From assembly GCA_018449595.1 (NCBI GenBank), contig JAAVUU010000006.1, forward strand, positions 62,001 through 126,000: DNA of 64,000 nt, in the 5' to 3' direction. Each line of letters opens with the position of its first letter. The stretch's first letter is position 1. Of this stretch, positions 41,342-49,658 are shown piece after piece. A program made the position numbers and the translations under genes. The DNA is from Rhizobiales bacterium dw_265. Lineage in GTDB: Bacteria > Pseudomonadota > Alphaproteobacteria > Micropepsales > Micropepsaceae. The notes under the pieces are model-generated. The model saw only the letters and a list, made by a program, of their open reading frames with translations, was not told the origin of the DNA and did no database searches.

Positions 41342-42445
41342 TCAGACCGACTTGTCCAGCGCCTTCAAAATCGCGTCGGTCATCGCCGTGGTGCCGACCT
41401 TGGTCATGCCCGGCTGCATGATGTCGCCGGTGCGATAGCCTTCCGCCAGCACGGTATCCACCGCCTTTTCCAGCCGCGCCGCCTCGTCCTTCATGGCGAA
41501 GGAATAGCGCAGGCACATGGCGAAGGAGAGGATGGAGGCGATGGGATTGGCCAGGCCCTGGCCGGCAATGTCGGGGGCCGAGCCATGGATCGGCTCATAC
41601 AAGGCCGACGGCAAACCATTCGCCTTCTTGTCGCCCAGCGAGGCGGACGGCAGCATGCCGATGGAGCCGGTCAACTGCGCCGCCTCGTCCGACAGCACGT
41701 CGCCGAACAGATTGTCGGTGACCAGCACGTCGAACTGCTTGGGATTGCGCACCAGCTGCATGGCGGCATTGTCGGCCAGGATATGGTGCAGTTCCACGTC
41801 GCCATATTCGCGCCTGTGCAGGTCGGTGACGACTTCCCGCCACAGCACACCCGTCACCATCACATTGGACTTTTCGGCGCTATGCACCTTGTTGCCGCGC
41901 AGCCGCGCCATGTCGAAGGCGACGCGGCAGACCCGCTCGATCTCGCTGGTGGTATAGGTGCCGGTGTCCACGGCGCGCTTCTGGCCGTCCGGCAGGGTGG
42001 TGGTTTCCTTGGGCAGGCCAAAATAGACCCCGCCCATCAGTTCGCGCACAATCAGGATGTCCAGGCCCGACACGATCTCGGGCTTGAGGGTCGAGGCATC
42101 CTTCAGGGCGTCAAAGCACAGGGCCGGGCGCAGGTTGGCATAAACGCCCATGTCCTTGCGCACCCGCAGCAGCCCGCGTTCGGCGCGCTTCTCGAACGGC
42201 AAGCCATCCCATTTGGGACCGCCGACCGAGCCCATCAGCACGGCGTCGGCGGCGATGGCCTTTTCAAAGGTTTCGTCGGGATCGGGGCGCCCGGTGGCGT
42301 CGATTGCCGCGCCGCCCAAAAGGGCCTCCTCGGTCTTGTAGGGCAGGCCCTTCTGGCCATACCAGCCGACCACGCGCATGGTGGCATCGAGCACTTCGGG
42401 ACCGATACCGTCGCCCGGCAGCAGGAGGAGCTTGTATTCGTTCAT
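41342..42445 (-). CDS. leuB: 3-isopropylmalate dehydrogenase
   Basis: 367 residues; oxidises 3-isopropylmalate with NAD to the precursor of 2-oxoisocaproate in leucine synthesis, in the cytoplasm. N-terminus [18 protein letters not shown], the substrate arginines in the [18 protein letters not shown] region, the metal aspartates in [19 protein letters not shown], and the NAD-binding [16 protein letters not shown] are all intact. ATG 42445 gives the exact family start; upstream in-frame residues are basic filler. It follows leuD by 10 nt on the minus strand; leuC is not in the window. Confidence 0.97.
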   Translation of the reverse strand: MNEYKLLLLPGDGIGPEVLDATMRVVGWYGQKGLPYKTEEALLGGAAIDATGRPDPDETFEKAIAADAVLMGSVGGPKWDGLPFEKRAERGLLRVRKDMGVYANLRPALCFDALKDASTLKPEIVSGLDILIVRELMGGVYFGLPKETTTLPDGQKRAVDTGTYTTSEIERVCRVAFDMARLRGNKVHSAEKSNVMVTGVLWREVVTDLHRREYGDVELHHILADNAAMQLVRNPKQFDVLVTDNLFGDVLSDEAAQLTGSIGMLPSASLGDKKANGLPSALYEPIHGSAPDIAGQGLANPIASILSFAMCLRYSFAMKDEAARLEKAVDTVLAEGYRTGDIMQPGMTKVGTTAMTDAILKALDKSV

Positions 42446-42455
42446 CGCATGAATC

Positions 42456-43061
42456 CTAAAGCCAGGGCGTCTGGGTTTTCTGCTGCGCCTCATAGGACGA
42501 AATCTTGTCCTCGGCGCGCATGGTCAGTCCGATATCGTCCCAGCCGTTCAGCAGCACCTGCTTGCGGAAGGGATCGATCTCGAAGGTCACGGTGCCGCCA
42601 TCGGGGCCCTTGATCTCCTGCTTTTCCAGGTCAATCGAGATGATGGCATTGGCGCCGCGCCCGGCATCGTCCAGCAGCTTGTCAACGATCTCCTGCGGCA
42701 GCTTGATCGGCAGGATGCCGTTCTTGAAGCAGTTGCCATAGAAGATGTCGGCAAAGCTGGGGGCGATGACGCAACGGATGCCGAAATCCAGCAGGGCCCA
42801 GGGCGCATGCTCGCGGCTGGAGCCGCAGCCGAAATTGTCGCCCGCCACCAGGATCACCGCCTTGCGATAGGCCGGCTTGTTCAGCACGAAATCGGGCTTC
42901 TCGCTGCCGTCGGCATTGAAGCGCATCTCGTCGAACAGCGCCTTGCCCAGGCCGGTGCGATGGATGGTCTTCAGATATTGTTTGGGGATGATCATGTCGG
43001 TATCGACATTGATCATGTTCAGGGGGGCGGCGACGCCCTCAAGGGTCTTGAATGGTTCCAT
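42456..43061 (-). CDS. leuD: 3-isopropylmalate dehydratase small subunit
   Basis: 201 residues; swivel domain of the LeuCD isomerase that converts 2- to 3-isopropylmalate. [17 protein letters not shown] and the active-site loop [19 protein letters not shown] are canonical. ATG 43061 gives the usual length; an in-frame ATG at 43082 would add MDYGPGP. The partner leuC must be encoded elsewhere; here leuD is followed by leuB. Confidence 0.96.
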   Translation of the reverse strand: MEPFKTLEGVAAPLNMINVDTDMIIPKQYLKTIHRTGLGKALFDEMRFNADGSEKPDFVLNKPAYRKAVILVAGDNFGCGSSREHAPWALLDFGIRCVIAPSFADIFYGNCFKNGILPIKLPQEIVDKLLDDAGRGANAIISIDLEKQEIKGPDGGTVTFEIDPFRKQVLLNGWDDIGLTMRAEDKISSYEAQQKTQTPWL

Positions 43062-43130
43062 GGGGCCGGGACCATAATCCATTCCCGGGAAAAGTGAACC
43101 CCGGGCCAGGGCGTTGAAACTGCGGCAAAA

Positions 43131-44420
43131 TCAGACGACGGCGCTGGTCGCCTCGTCGGGGTACAGCTTGCGGCCGGCGTCGATCCGGGTGAACAGGACC
43201 GCCCCCAGCACCGACAGCCCGGCCACCACATAGAAGGCTGCGTTCCAGCCATAATATTTGACGATGAAGCCCGTCGCCGCGGCCACGATGGCGCCGCCGA
43301 TATTGCCGAAGGTGTTCATCACCGCCGAGCAGGAACCGGCAAAGCTGCCGCCGATATCCAGGGTCACGGCCCAGGCATTGCCCACCACCAGTTCCAGCCC
43401 GAACACGCCCAGGCCGAACATGGCGGCGGTGAGATAGGGGTCCTTGGTCCAGCAGCCCAGCGGAATGAAAACCGCGCCGATCAGGAAGCCGGCGATGGAA
43501 ACACTCTGGCGCGCGAACTTGATGCGGCCGGTGCGGTCGATAATCATGTCGGAGAACAGCCCGCCGCAGACATCGCCCACCACCGCCGCCGCCAGGGTCA
43601 GGCTGGCGAAGAAGCCCATCTCGGCCAGCGAATAGCCGCGCTGGGCGTTCAGATATTTGGGATACCAGACCAGGAACATGTTGATCGCATAGCCGTAGCA
43701 GAAATACATGCTGGCCAGAATCCACATCTGGCGGCTGGAGAGAATCCGCTTCCAGGGAATCGGCTGATGCTTCCTGGCGCCGGTGCCCAGCGCGGCCACG
43801 ATCTTATCGCGTTCGCCTTTATTGACGCTTTTGTGCTCGCCGGGCACGTCGCGATAATACCAGAACCACACGCTGGCCCAGGCCAGGCCCACCGCCGCGA
43901 ACAGGAAGAAGGGCATGTGCCAAGTGTAAAGGCCGATCAGGGTCGCCACCAGGACAGGCGTCACGGTTGAAGCCAGGCGCGAACCGGCATGGGTGGTGCC
44001 CTGGGCGACGCCGCGCTCCGACGGCAGCATCCAGCGCGAAAGACTGCGATTGGCAATCGGGAAGGCGCCCGCCTCGCCCACCCCGATCAGGAACAGGCAG
44101 ATCATCAGCATGGGCAGAGACGAGGCCAGCCCCGTCAAGAAAGTGAAGACCGACCACCACACCACCACGCTGGCCAGGGCGATGCGCGGCCCCATCTTGT
44201 CGCCGAACCAGCCGCCCGGAATCTGGAAGATGGCATAGGCCCAGGAATAGCAGGACATCACCAGGCCCATGGTCTCGATCGGGAAACCATACTCCTTCTG
44301 GATGGACGGCAGGGCGTTGGACAGCAGCACCCGGTCCAGATAGGTGATGAAATAGACCAGCACCACCAGGCCCAGCATGATGTAACGCACGCGCGTCGGC
44401 CGAGCCGTGGTACTGGACAT
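43131..44420 (-). CDS. MFS transporter, ACS (sugar-acid/anion) family
   Basis: 429 residues, 12 predicted TMs. Early TM1-2 sequence YFITYLDRVLLSNALPSIQKEYGF and the loop 2-3 motif GGWFGDKMGPR are typical of the anion:cation symporter family (galactonate, glucarate, hexuronate carriers). With dgoA, dgoK and an enolase-superfamily dehydratase nearby, D-galactonate or a related aldonate is a reasonable cargo, not proven. It is 68 nt downstream of the amidohydrolase gene on the same strand, probably one operon. Confidence 0.88.
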   Translation of the reverse strand: MSSTTARPTRVRYIMLGLVVLVYFITYLDRVLLSNALPSIQKEYGFPIETMGLVMSCYSWAYAIFQIPGGWFGDKMGPRIALASVVVWWSVFTFLTGLASSLPMLMICLFLIGVGEAGAFPIANRSLSRWMLPSERGVAQGTTHAGSRLASTVTPVLVATLIGLYTWHMPFFLFAAVGLAWASVWFWYYRDVPGEHKSVNKGERDKIVAALGTGARKHQPIPWKRILSSRQMWILASMYFCYGYAINMFLVWYPKYLNAQRGYSLAEMGFFASLTLAAAVVGDVCGGLFSDMIIDRTGRIKFARQSVSIAGFLIGAVFIPLGCWTKDPYLTAAMFGLGVFGLELVVGNAWAVTLDIGGSFAGSCSAVMNTFGNIGGAIVAAATGFIVKYYGWNAAFYVVAGLSVLGAVLFTRIDAGRKLYPDEATSAVV

Positions 44421-44488
44421 TACGCTTTCCCTTCAACGCCTGCGCGGCGCGTGTCGGATTCTGATCACGAAAACGGCGTTTCCGTGGC

Positions 44489-45913
44489 TTAATAGGGCAT
44501 ATTGGGCAGGTCGGCCGGGCGCTTGGGGCATTGGCTTTCGGCGCGGTCGCGGCAGCTCGTCCAGATGGTGGGCACCGGCTGGCCGGCCATATAGACCGCG
44601 GCGATGGTCTCGGTGTTGCGGATGTCGTCCAGCGGGTTCTTGTCCAGCACCAGCAGGTCGGCCCACTTGTTCTTCTCGATGGAGCCGATCATGGGGTCCT
44701 TCAGCCATTCCGCATTGTCGTGGGTGGCGGACTTGATGGCGTCCATCGGGGTGCGGCCCGCCAGCACCTGCAGCTGCATCTCCTCATGCGCATTGAAGCC
44801 GGGGAAGCGGCCATTGGGACCGCTGTCGGTGCCCATGCCGGTCTTGACGCCGGCCTTCACCATCGCCTGATAATTCTCCAGCGTCTGGAACAGGGTGCGG
44901 TCCATGTCCCAGAACACCTTCTTCTCATAGGGCAGGCCGGGGAAGCGCGTCAGGCCCAGCACCACCGCCTGTTCGCGCGCCATGCTGCGCAGGGCCGCGA
45001 CCGTGCCCGGCGTGACGCCGCGGGTGAAGAAGGGATCGTTCAACCAGGGCATGACCGCCAGGCTATAGGCCATTTCGCGGCTGAGGGTGGGCGACACCAT
45101 CCACACGCCCTTGGCCTTCATCATGTCGAGGAATTCGGCATCCACCGGCTGGTCGCGCACCATATGGGCGAAACCGTCAATGCCTTCGCGCACCAGTTCC
45201 TTGGCGTCGTCGAGATAGAAGATATGCGCCACGGTGCGCAGATGCTTTTTGTGCGCTTCATCGATGATGGCGGCGGAGACGCTGTAGGGCATCTTGACGG
45301 GGATGGTCTTGCGCTCGTCATCCATCCAGAGCTTGATGAAATCGACGCCCTTGGCGGCCTGCTCATCCACCAGCTTGCGGCCTTCCTCCGGCGTGGCGAT
45401 GGGTTCGGTCACGCCGACCAGGCCGCCATAGCCGCCCTTGATCACCGCGCCCTGGCCGGCGCTGAAAATCCGCGCCACGGTGGGACGGCTCTTGCGCTGC
45501 TGGTTGCGCATCTCCAGCACAAAGTCCTTGTCGGTGCCCAGCACCTGCACCGTGGTCACGCCATAGGCGGCATATTGCTTCAGGTCGGCCTGGACGTTCT
45601 GCGGCGTCTCGTATTTCTCGTCCTGGGTGACGTCATGCATCATCCCGACATGGACATGGCTGTCGATGATGCCCGGCATCACGAACTTGCCGCTCAGGTC
45701 TTCGACCTTGGCGTCCTTGGGCGCCTTGAGCCCCGAAACCGGGCCGACCCAGGCGATCTTGCCATCGGTCATCACAATGGCGGCATCCGGCAGGGCCGGG
45801 GCGCCGGTGCCGTCAATCACCGTCACATTCTTGAGAATGGTGGTTTCCGCCCCCGCCGGCGCCGCGCCCGCAAACAGCGCCAGCAGGCAAACGCCGAATT
45901 TCAAATTCCGCAT
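44489..45913 (-). CDS. Exported metal-dependent amidohydrolase
   Basis: 474 residues with an N-terminal signal peptide (MRNLKFGVCLLALFAGAAPAGA), so periplasmic. Amidohydrolase-superfamily barrel: HxH metal motif in GIIDSHVHVGMMHD, further His in VAHIFYLDD and GFAHMVRD, and the C-terminal Asp in GMGTDSGPNG with AHEEMQLQVLAG. The layout resembles imidazolonepropionase/prolidase-type members; actual substrate unknown. ATG 45913 is chosen because it starts the signal peptide. Upstream lies a 578-nt gene-poor region shared with the divergent enolase-superfamily gene. Confidence 0.9.
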   Translation of the reverse strand: MRNLKFGVCLLALFAGAAPAGAETTILKNVTVIDGTGAPALPDAAIVMTDGKIAWVGPVSGLKAPKDAKVEDLSGKFVMPGIIDSHVHVGMMHDVTQDEKYETPQNVQADLKQYAAYGVTTVQVLGTDKDFVLEMRNQQRKSRPTVARIFSAGQGAVIKGGYGGLVGVTEPIATPEEGRKLVDEQAAKGVDFIKLWMDDERKTIPVKMPYSVSAAIIDEAHKKHLRTVAHIFYLDDAKELVREGIDGFAHMVRDQPVDAEFLDMMKAKGVWMVSPTLSREMAYSLAVMPWLNDPFFTRGVTPGTVAALRSMAREQAVVLGLTRFPGLPYEKKVFWDMDRTLFQTLENYQAMVKAGVKTGMGTDSGPNGRFPGFNAHEEMQLQVLAGRTPMDAIKSATHDNAEWLKDPMIGSIEKNKWADLLVLDKNPLDDIRNTETIAAVYMAGQPVPTIWTSCRDRAESQCPKRPADLPNMPY

Positions 45914-46491
45914 GTCCAAAACTCCATACTCAACAATGCTGTTTGCGTCCGCGTTCTTTACGGCAGGGACGGCGGAAAAAAAACAGCAAAGAGTTCGCTG
46001 CACTGCGGCATGAATCAACGGATGAGACGGACAAAAAAATTGCCGCCTTCCACAAGGGAAGGCGGCACAAATGTTACGGGTTCATCCCGCTTCTTTTTTT
46101 CCCAACCGGGCGCGGCCGAAGCCGCCATGCCCGTCCGGCTTGCGCCGATAACTCGTTGATTCCGGCTGTTTCTTCTTTGCGAGACCTTTGCCCTGGAACC
46201 CCTTGTTTCCTCGACCCCAGCGGACGGTCTTCGCCGCCTTCGCTGACGCGACTCCCTTCGGGCGGGGCCGCTTGCAAACAGGTTACGTCAGACTGCGGAC
46301 GATTTCAAACAGCCGCGTCGCTTTCACACAGGATGGCGGAGACGTGTTGCGCTTTTGCCCATCGTCGCCGCGCAACGGAGATGCTGACAACATCCGCCGC
46401 ATCGTCTGGACAGCGGCAGCGGCGTGCGGTGGTATGCGCCGCCGATACCGCCGGGCTGCAACCTGGCCTAGAAAAGAATCCGGGGAGCATC
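45914..46491. other. 578-nt gene-poor region with minus-strand terminator and orphan reading frame
   Basis: No confident gene. On the minus strand a strong terminator lies at 46033-46066, and just before it a 66-codon open stretch (46085-46282, stop at 46082-46084). This stretch encodes a Lys/Arg/Gly-rich peptide (for example GRGNKGFQGKGLAKKK, then YRRKPDGHGGFGRARLGKK) but lacks a usable ATG, GTG or TTG near its beginning. An overlapping frame (46074-46277) starts at TTG. A weak promoter-like pair TTGAAA (46303-46308) and TAACCT (46280-46285), 17 nt apart on the minus strand, precedes it. A ~240-nt small RNA or a short basic peptide gene are both possible. Confidence 0.4.
46033..46066 (-). 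terminator. Intrinsic terminator (minus strand)
   Basis: GCCGCCTTCC (46042-46051), 5-nt loop, GGAAGGCGGC (46057-46066): a perfect 10-bp stem. On the minus strand it is followed by AA then seven Ts (complement of 46033-46039). It would end a minus-strand transcript from the 46070-46300 region, since the next minus gene starts only at 45913. Confidence 0.85.
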
Positions 46492-47727
46492 ATGGATCGC
46501 CGCAAATTCGTTGCCGGTTTGGGGATGGCCGCGCTGTGGACGCCGCCCTCGGCGTTCGCGCTGGGCCTGCCCAGGGACAGGATCAAGCGCATCCGCTATT
46601 ACAAGACGCCCACCGACGCGGCCGGCCGCGCCAATATCCACCAGCCGACCTTCAACCAGTCCACCAATATCGTCACCATCGAGACCGAAAGCGGGCTGAT
46701 GGGCATCGGCGAGGGCGGCGAGCCTTCGACCATGGAGCAGTGCGCCGGGCTGATCATCGGCGAAGACCCGTTCCGCATCGAACATCTGTGGCAGACCATG
46801 GAGCGCGGCTATTTCTATCCATCCGGCCGCGAAAAGACCCATTCCCTGGGGGCGCTGGACGTGGCGCTGTGGGATCTGAAGGGCAAGGCGCTGGGCGTGC
46901 CGGTGTGGCAGCTCTTGGGCGGCAAGAGCCGCGACCATGTCGAATGCTATGCCACCAGCTATCCCACGCCCAAGGGCGGCACCCTGGAAGACGCGGCGCG
47001 CGCCTGCATCGCGGAAGGCTTTCGCGCCTATCGCACCGGGGTGCGCGAGGCTGTGGAGTTCGACCGTTTCCGCGCCGTGGAACAGACCATCGAGGACTGC
47101 CAGTTGATCCGCAAGGGCGTCGGCAAGGACGGCGCCTGGGCGATAGATTTCCACGGCACCATGGACCCGCAAGACGCCATCACCCTGGCGACGGCGCTGG
47201 AGCCCCTGCGCCCCTTCTTCTGCGAAGACCTGATCCGCGGCGAGAATATCGACGTCTACAAGACCTTGCGGCCGCGCCTGCGGGTGCCGGTCGCGGTGGG
47301 GGAAATCTATGGCGTGAAATGGGAGATCAGCCCGCTGATCGAGCAGAACCTGATCGATTTCGCGCGCTGCACCGTGCCCAATGTCGGCGGCATCACCGAA
47401 TATATGAAGATCGCGGCGCTGTGCGAGACCCATTATTGCGGCATGATTCCGCATTTCACCGGCCCTATCGGGGAAACCGCGCTGGTGCATTGCCTGACGG
47501 CGACCAGCGTGATCGGGCTGATGGAAATGACCAGCGCCGGCCGCAAGCCCTGGCCCTATTTGCCGCAGGCCTATGACTTCCATGACGGCAAGCTGTGGCC
47601 CAACGACCGGCCAGGCCTGGGCGTCACCCTGAATGCGTCCAAGCTGGAAAAGGTCGGTGACTGGACGGAGCATTACGCGCCGATCCAGCTCAATCACCGC
47701 CCGGATGGGAGTTACACGAACTGGTAG
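46492..47727 (+). CDS. Enolase-superfamily (mandelate racemase/galactonate dehydratase-like) enzyme with Tat signal
   Basis: 411 residues. N-terminus MDRRKFVAGLGMAA followed by a hydrophobic stretch and SAFA is a twin-arginine export signal, unusual for this family. MR/MLE fold: metal ligands Asp in AIDFHGTMD, Glu in FFCEDLI and Glu in VAVGEIYG. The DxH pair in DFHG and C-terminal NVGGITEYMKIAAL and HFTGPIG are like sugar-acid dehydratases such as DgoD. GGGGAG about 6 nt before ATG 46492 supports the start. Next to dgoA and dgoK; likely dehydrates an aldonate, possibly in the periplasm. Confidence 0.88.
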   Translation: MDRRKFVAGLGMAALWTPPSAFALGLPRDRIKRIRYYKTPTDAAGRANIHQPTFNQSTNIVTIETESGLMGIGEGGEPSTMEQCAGLIIGEDPFRIEHLWQTMERGYFYPSGREKTHSLGALDVALWDLKGKALGVPVWQLLGGKSRDHVECYATSYPTPKGGTLEDAARACIAEGFRAYRTGVREAVEFDRFRAVEQTIEDCQLIRKGVGKDGAWAIDFHGTMDPQDAITLATALEPLRPFFCEDLIRGENIDVYKTLRPRLRVPVAVGEIYGVKWEISPLIEQNLIDFARCTVPNVGGITEYMKIAALCETHYCGMIPHFTGPIGETALVHCLTATSVIGLMEMTSAGRKPWPYLPQAYDFHDGKLWPNDRPGLGVTLNASKLEKVGDWTEHYAPIQLNHRPDGSYTNW

Positions 47728-47752
47728 GCAGTTCAGCGCCACCCATCCCTAA

Positions 47753-47842
47753 TTCGTCATGGCCCGCTTCATGCGGGCCATCCATATGGATCGCCCGAAT
47801 AGTCGCTAGTGCGTCCAGCGCGTAGCGACGGGCGATGACGAA
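47753..47842. repeat. Palindromic intergenic repeat (REP-like mosaic)
   Basis: 90-bp element between the convergent ends of the enolase-superfamily gene and dgoA. Outer arms TTCGTCAT (47753-47760) and ATGACGAA (47835-47842), inner hairpins TGGCCCGC/GCGGGCCA (47760-47767, 47773-47780) and GTCGCTA/TAGCGAC (47802-47808, 47823-47829). The GTCATGGCCCGC...GCGGGCCAT form resembles repeats widespread in alphaproteobacterial intergenic regions. Confidence 0.75.
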
Positions 47843-47851
47843 GGGGGAGAA

Positions 47852-48451
47852 TCAAGAAGCCCGAAACGCCGCCACGCATTTCTTCGCGCGTTCGGAAATC
47901 TCCGCATCGCTGAAATCGGGCTTGAACAGGTCGCTGCCCAGGCCGAAGCCCGCCGCGCCGGCCTTGCGCCACTCCGCCATGTTGGCGGCGCCGACGCCAC
48001 CCACGGCATAGACCGGAACATCCAGCACCGCCAGCATGGCTTTCAGGTGATCGACGCCGCCGGTCGAGGCCGGAAACAGTTTCAGGGTGCGCGCGCCGGC
48101 CGCGACGGCGGCAAAGCCTTCGGACGGCGTATAGAAGCCCGGCATCACCGTCAGACCCAATTCCACGCCGCGCGCGATCACCGCCGGATTGGTGTTGGGC
48201 GTCACCAGCAGCTTGCCGCCGGCACCGGCCACCCGGTCCACATTGGCGGTATCCAGCACGGTTCCCGCACCCGTCAGGCAACGGCTGCCAAACGACTTCG
48301 CCAATATCTCAATGCTCTTGAACGGCTCCGGCGAATTCAGCGGCACCTCGATGGCGCGGATGCCGGCTTCGAACAGCGCGTCGGCCACGCCTTCGATCCG
48401 CGCCGGGGTGACGCCGCGCAGGATGGCAACCAGGGGAGGCGTATCGCTCAT
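47852..48451 (-). CDS. dgoA: 2-dehydro-3-deoxy-6-phosphogalactonate aldolase
   Basis: 199-residue class I aldolase that splits KDPGal into pyruvate and glyceraldehyde 3-phosphate, the last step of the De Ley-Doudoroff galactonate route. Start LVAILRGVTPARIEGVADAL, acid residue in AIEVPLNSPEP (the DgoA form; Eda has a TLRT-type sequence here), GAGTVLD, and Schiff-base lysine in TLKLFPAST. The start overlaps the dgoK stop (ATGA), so both are co-translated. Confidence 0.93.
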   Translation of the reverse strand: MSDTPPLVAILRGVTPARIEGVADALFEAGIRAIEVPLNSPEPFKSIEILAKSFGSRCLTGAGTVLDTANVDRVAGAGGKLLVTPNTNPAVIARGVELGLTVMPGFYTPSEGFAAVAAGARTLKLFPASTGGVDHLKAMLAVLDVPVYAVGGVGAANMAEWRKAGAAGFGLGSDLFKPDFSDAEISERAKKCVAAFRAS

Positions 48452-49353
48452 GAAAAGATTTCCGCATGGATATGGACCAGGCCGGCCAGCGCCGCCTGGT
48501 CGCCGTCGATTATAGGGCTCTTCAAGTCATATCGCGCCAGCACCTTGCCATAAAGCGCCGCCAGCGCGGGGGTGCAGACCAGATGCACAACCCCCTTGAG
48601 GTCGAACAGCGACGCCGCCGTGCCGACATCCTTGCCCAGCACCAGGCCCGACAGATACGACGCCGCATCCGCCTTGGGCACGGCGCCGGTGACGACGCGG
48701 CTGCGGGCGCTGAACAGCAGATGCAGCAGGTCGGCCTGTTGCCGCGCCGTCTCCAGCCCCAGTGCGAAAGCCTTGCTGTCCGCATCCACCGCGCCGGTCT
48801 CGCGCGCCAGCACGCTGTGGGTCTTCAGCAGTTCGAACAATTCGCCCGACAGCGCGGTCTGGAACCGCGTCACCGCGCCATTTTCCACTTCCACCCATTT
48901 GGCATGAGTGCCCGGCATGCAGAAGACATGGCGGCCCCTGGCCAGCGCCGGGTCGCGCCGCAGCGCGCCCAATATCTGCACTTCCTCGCCGCGCATCACA
49001 TCGGGGGCGCCGGTCGGGCCGGTGCATTTCAGCCCCGGAATGATGGCGATGGCGCGGCCGTCCTGTTCGAAGCGCGAGGCCGCGCCCGCAATGGCCTGCG
49101 GCCTGGCCGGACAGGTCAGATAGGGCACTTCGCGCCAACCGATGGTGGAGCCCACCATGCCGCCCAGCACCGCGGGCAAGGGGCCGTGCGCCCGGTCCCA
49201 ACTGGCCACCGCCTTGGCGAACCGCCCGGCGCAATCGGGAACCGACGCGCCCTCGCCTTCGCCGCGCGCCAGCACCTGTCCCGCCGCGCCGCAGAGATAA
49301 AGCCGCAAACGGCTGGTGCCCCAGTCGCCGGCGATGAAGGCCGCCTTGCTCAT
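48448..49353 (-). CDS. dgoK: 2-dehydro-3-deoxygalactonokinase
   Basis: 301 residues; phosphorylates 2-keto-3-deoxygalactonate with ATP to feed DgoA. The family start FIAGDWGTSRLRLYL, GGMVGSTIGWREVPYL and the PGTHAKWVEVENG block are characteristic of the DgoK sugar-kinase family. Order dgoK-dgoA with a 4-nt overlap forms a two-gene operon. A cytosolic galactonate dehydratase is not seen nearby; the only candidate dehydratase has a Tat signal. Confidence 0.94.
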   Translation of the reverse strand: MSKAAFIAGDWGTSRLRLYLCGAAGQVLARGEGEGASVPDCAGRFAKAVASWDRAHGPLPAVLGGMVGSTIGWREVPYLTCPARPQAIAGAASRFEQDGRAIAIIPGLKCTGPTGAPDVMRGEEVQILGALRRDPALARGRHVFCMPGTHAKWVEVENGAVTRFQTALSGELFELLKTHSVLARETGAVDADSKAFALGLETARQQADLLHLLFSARSRVVTGAVPKADAASYLSGLVLGKDVGTAASLFDLKGVVHLVCTPALAALYGKVLARYDLKSPIIDGDQAALAGLVHIHAEIFS

Positions 49354-49458
49354 GCGCCGCTTTCTATACGGGTTGGCGCAGCCGCGCCACCGATCCCCAC
49401 GGAACAGAATTCCGCTTCGCCGGTTATTTTCCCGTGTTCAAAGCCGCAAGGAAAAGCC

Positions 49459-49656
49459 ATGGCACGGAAATATTCCAAGGCAGCCTCCAAAAAGGTCAAG
49501 AAGGCGCTGGAGGAACGCAAGAAGGGCACCTTGAAGAGCGGCTCCGGCGGCACGGTCAAGAGCCGCAAACAGGCGATCGCCATCGGCCTGTCGGAAGCGC
49601 GTGCCGAGGGCAAGAAAGTGCCAAAGAAAGCCAGCAAGAAGAAGGCGAAGAAATAA
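49459..49656 (+). CDS. Small Lys-rich DUF6496-like protein
   Basis: 65 residues with 20 lysines, strongly basic (KKVKKALEERKKG; ending KKASKKKAKK). The core TVKSRKQAIAIGLSEARAEG resembles the DUF6496 family, whose members are small histone H1-like basic proteins of unknown role, possibly nucleic-acid binding. An AAGGAAAA ribosome site lies just before ATG 49459. The stop is 2 nt from the stop of the convergent peptidase gene. Confidence 0.82.
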   Translation: MARKYSKAASKKVKKALEERKKGTLKSGSGGTVKSRKQAIAIGLSEARAEGKKVPKKASKKKAKK

Positions 49657-49658
49657 TT

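Noticed and set aside
46074..46277. Minus-strand 67-codon frame with TTG start before the terminator
   Set aside because: No ribosome site and no family resemblance; kept only as part of the unexplained 46033-46310 region, not as a gene.
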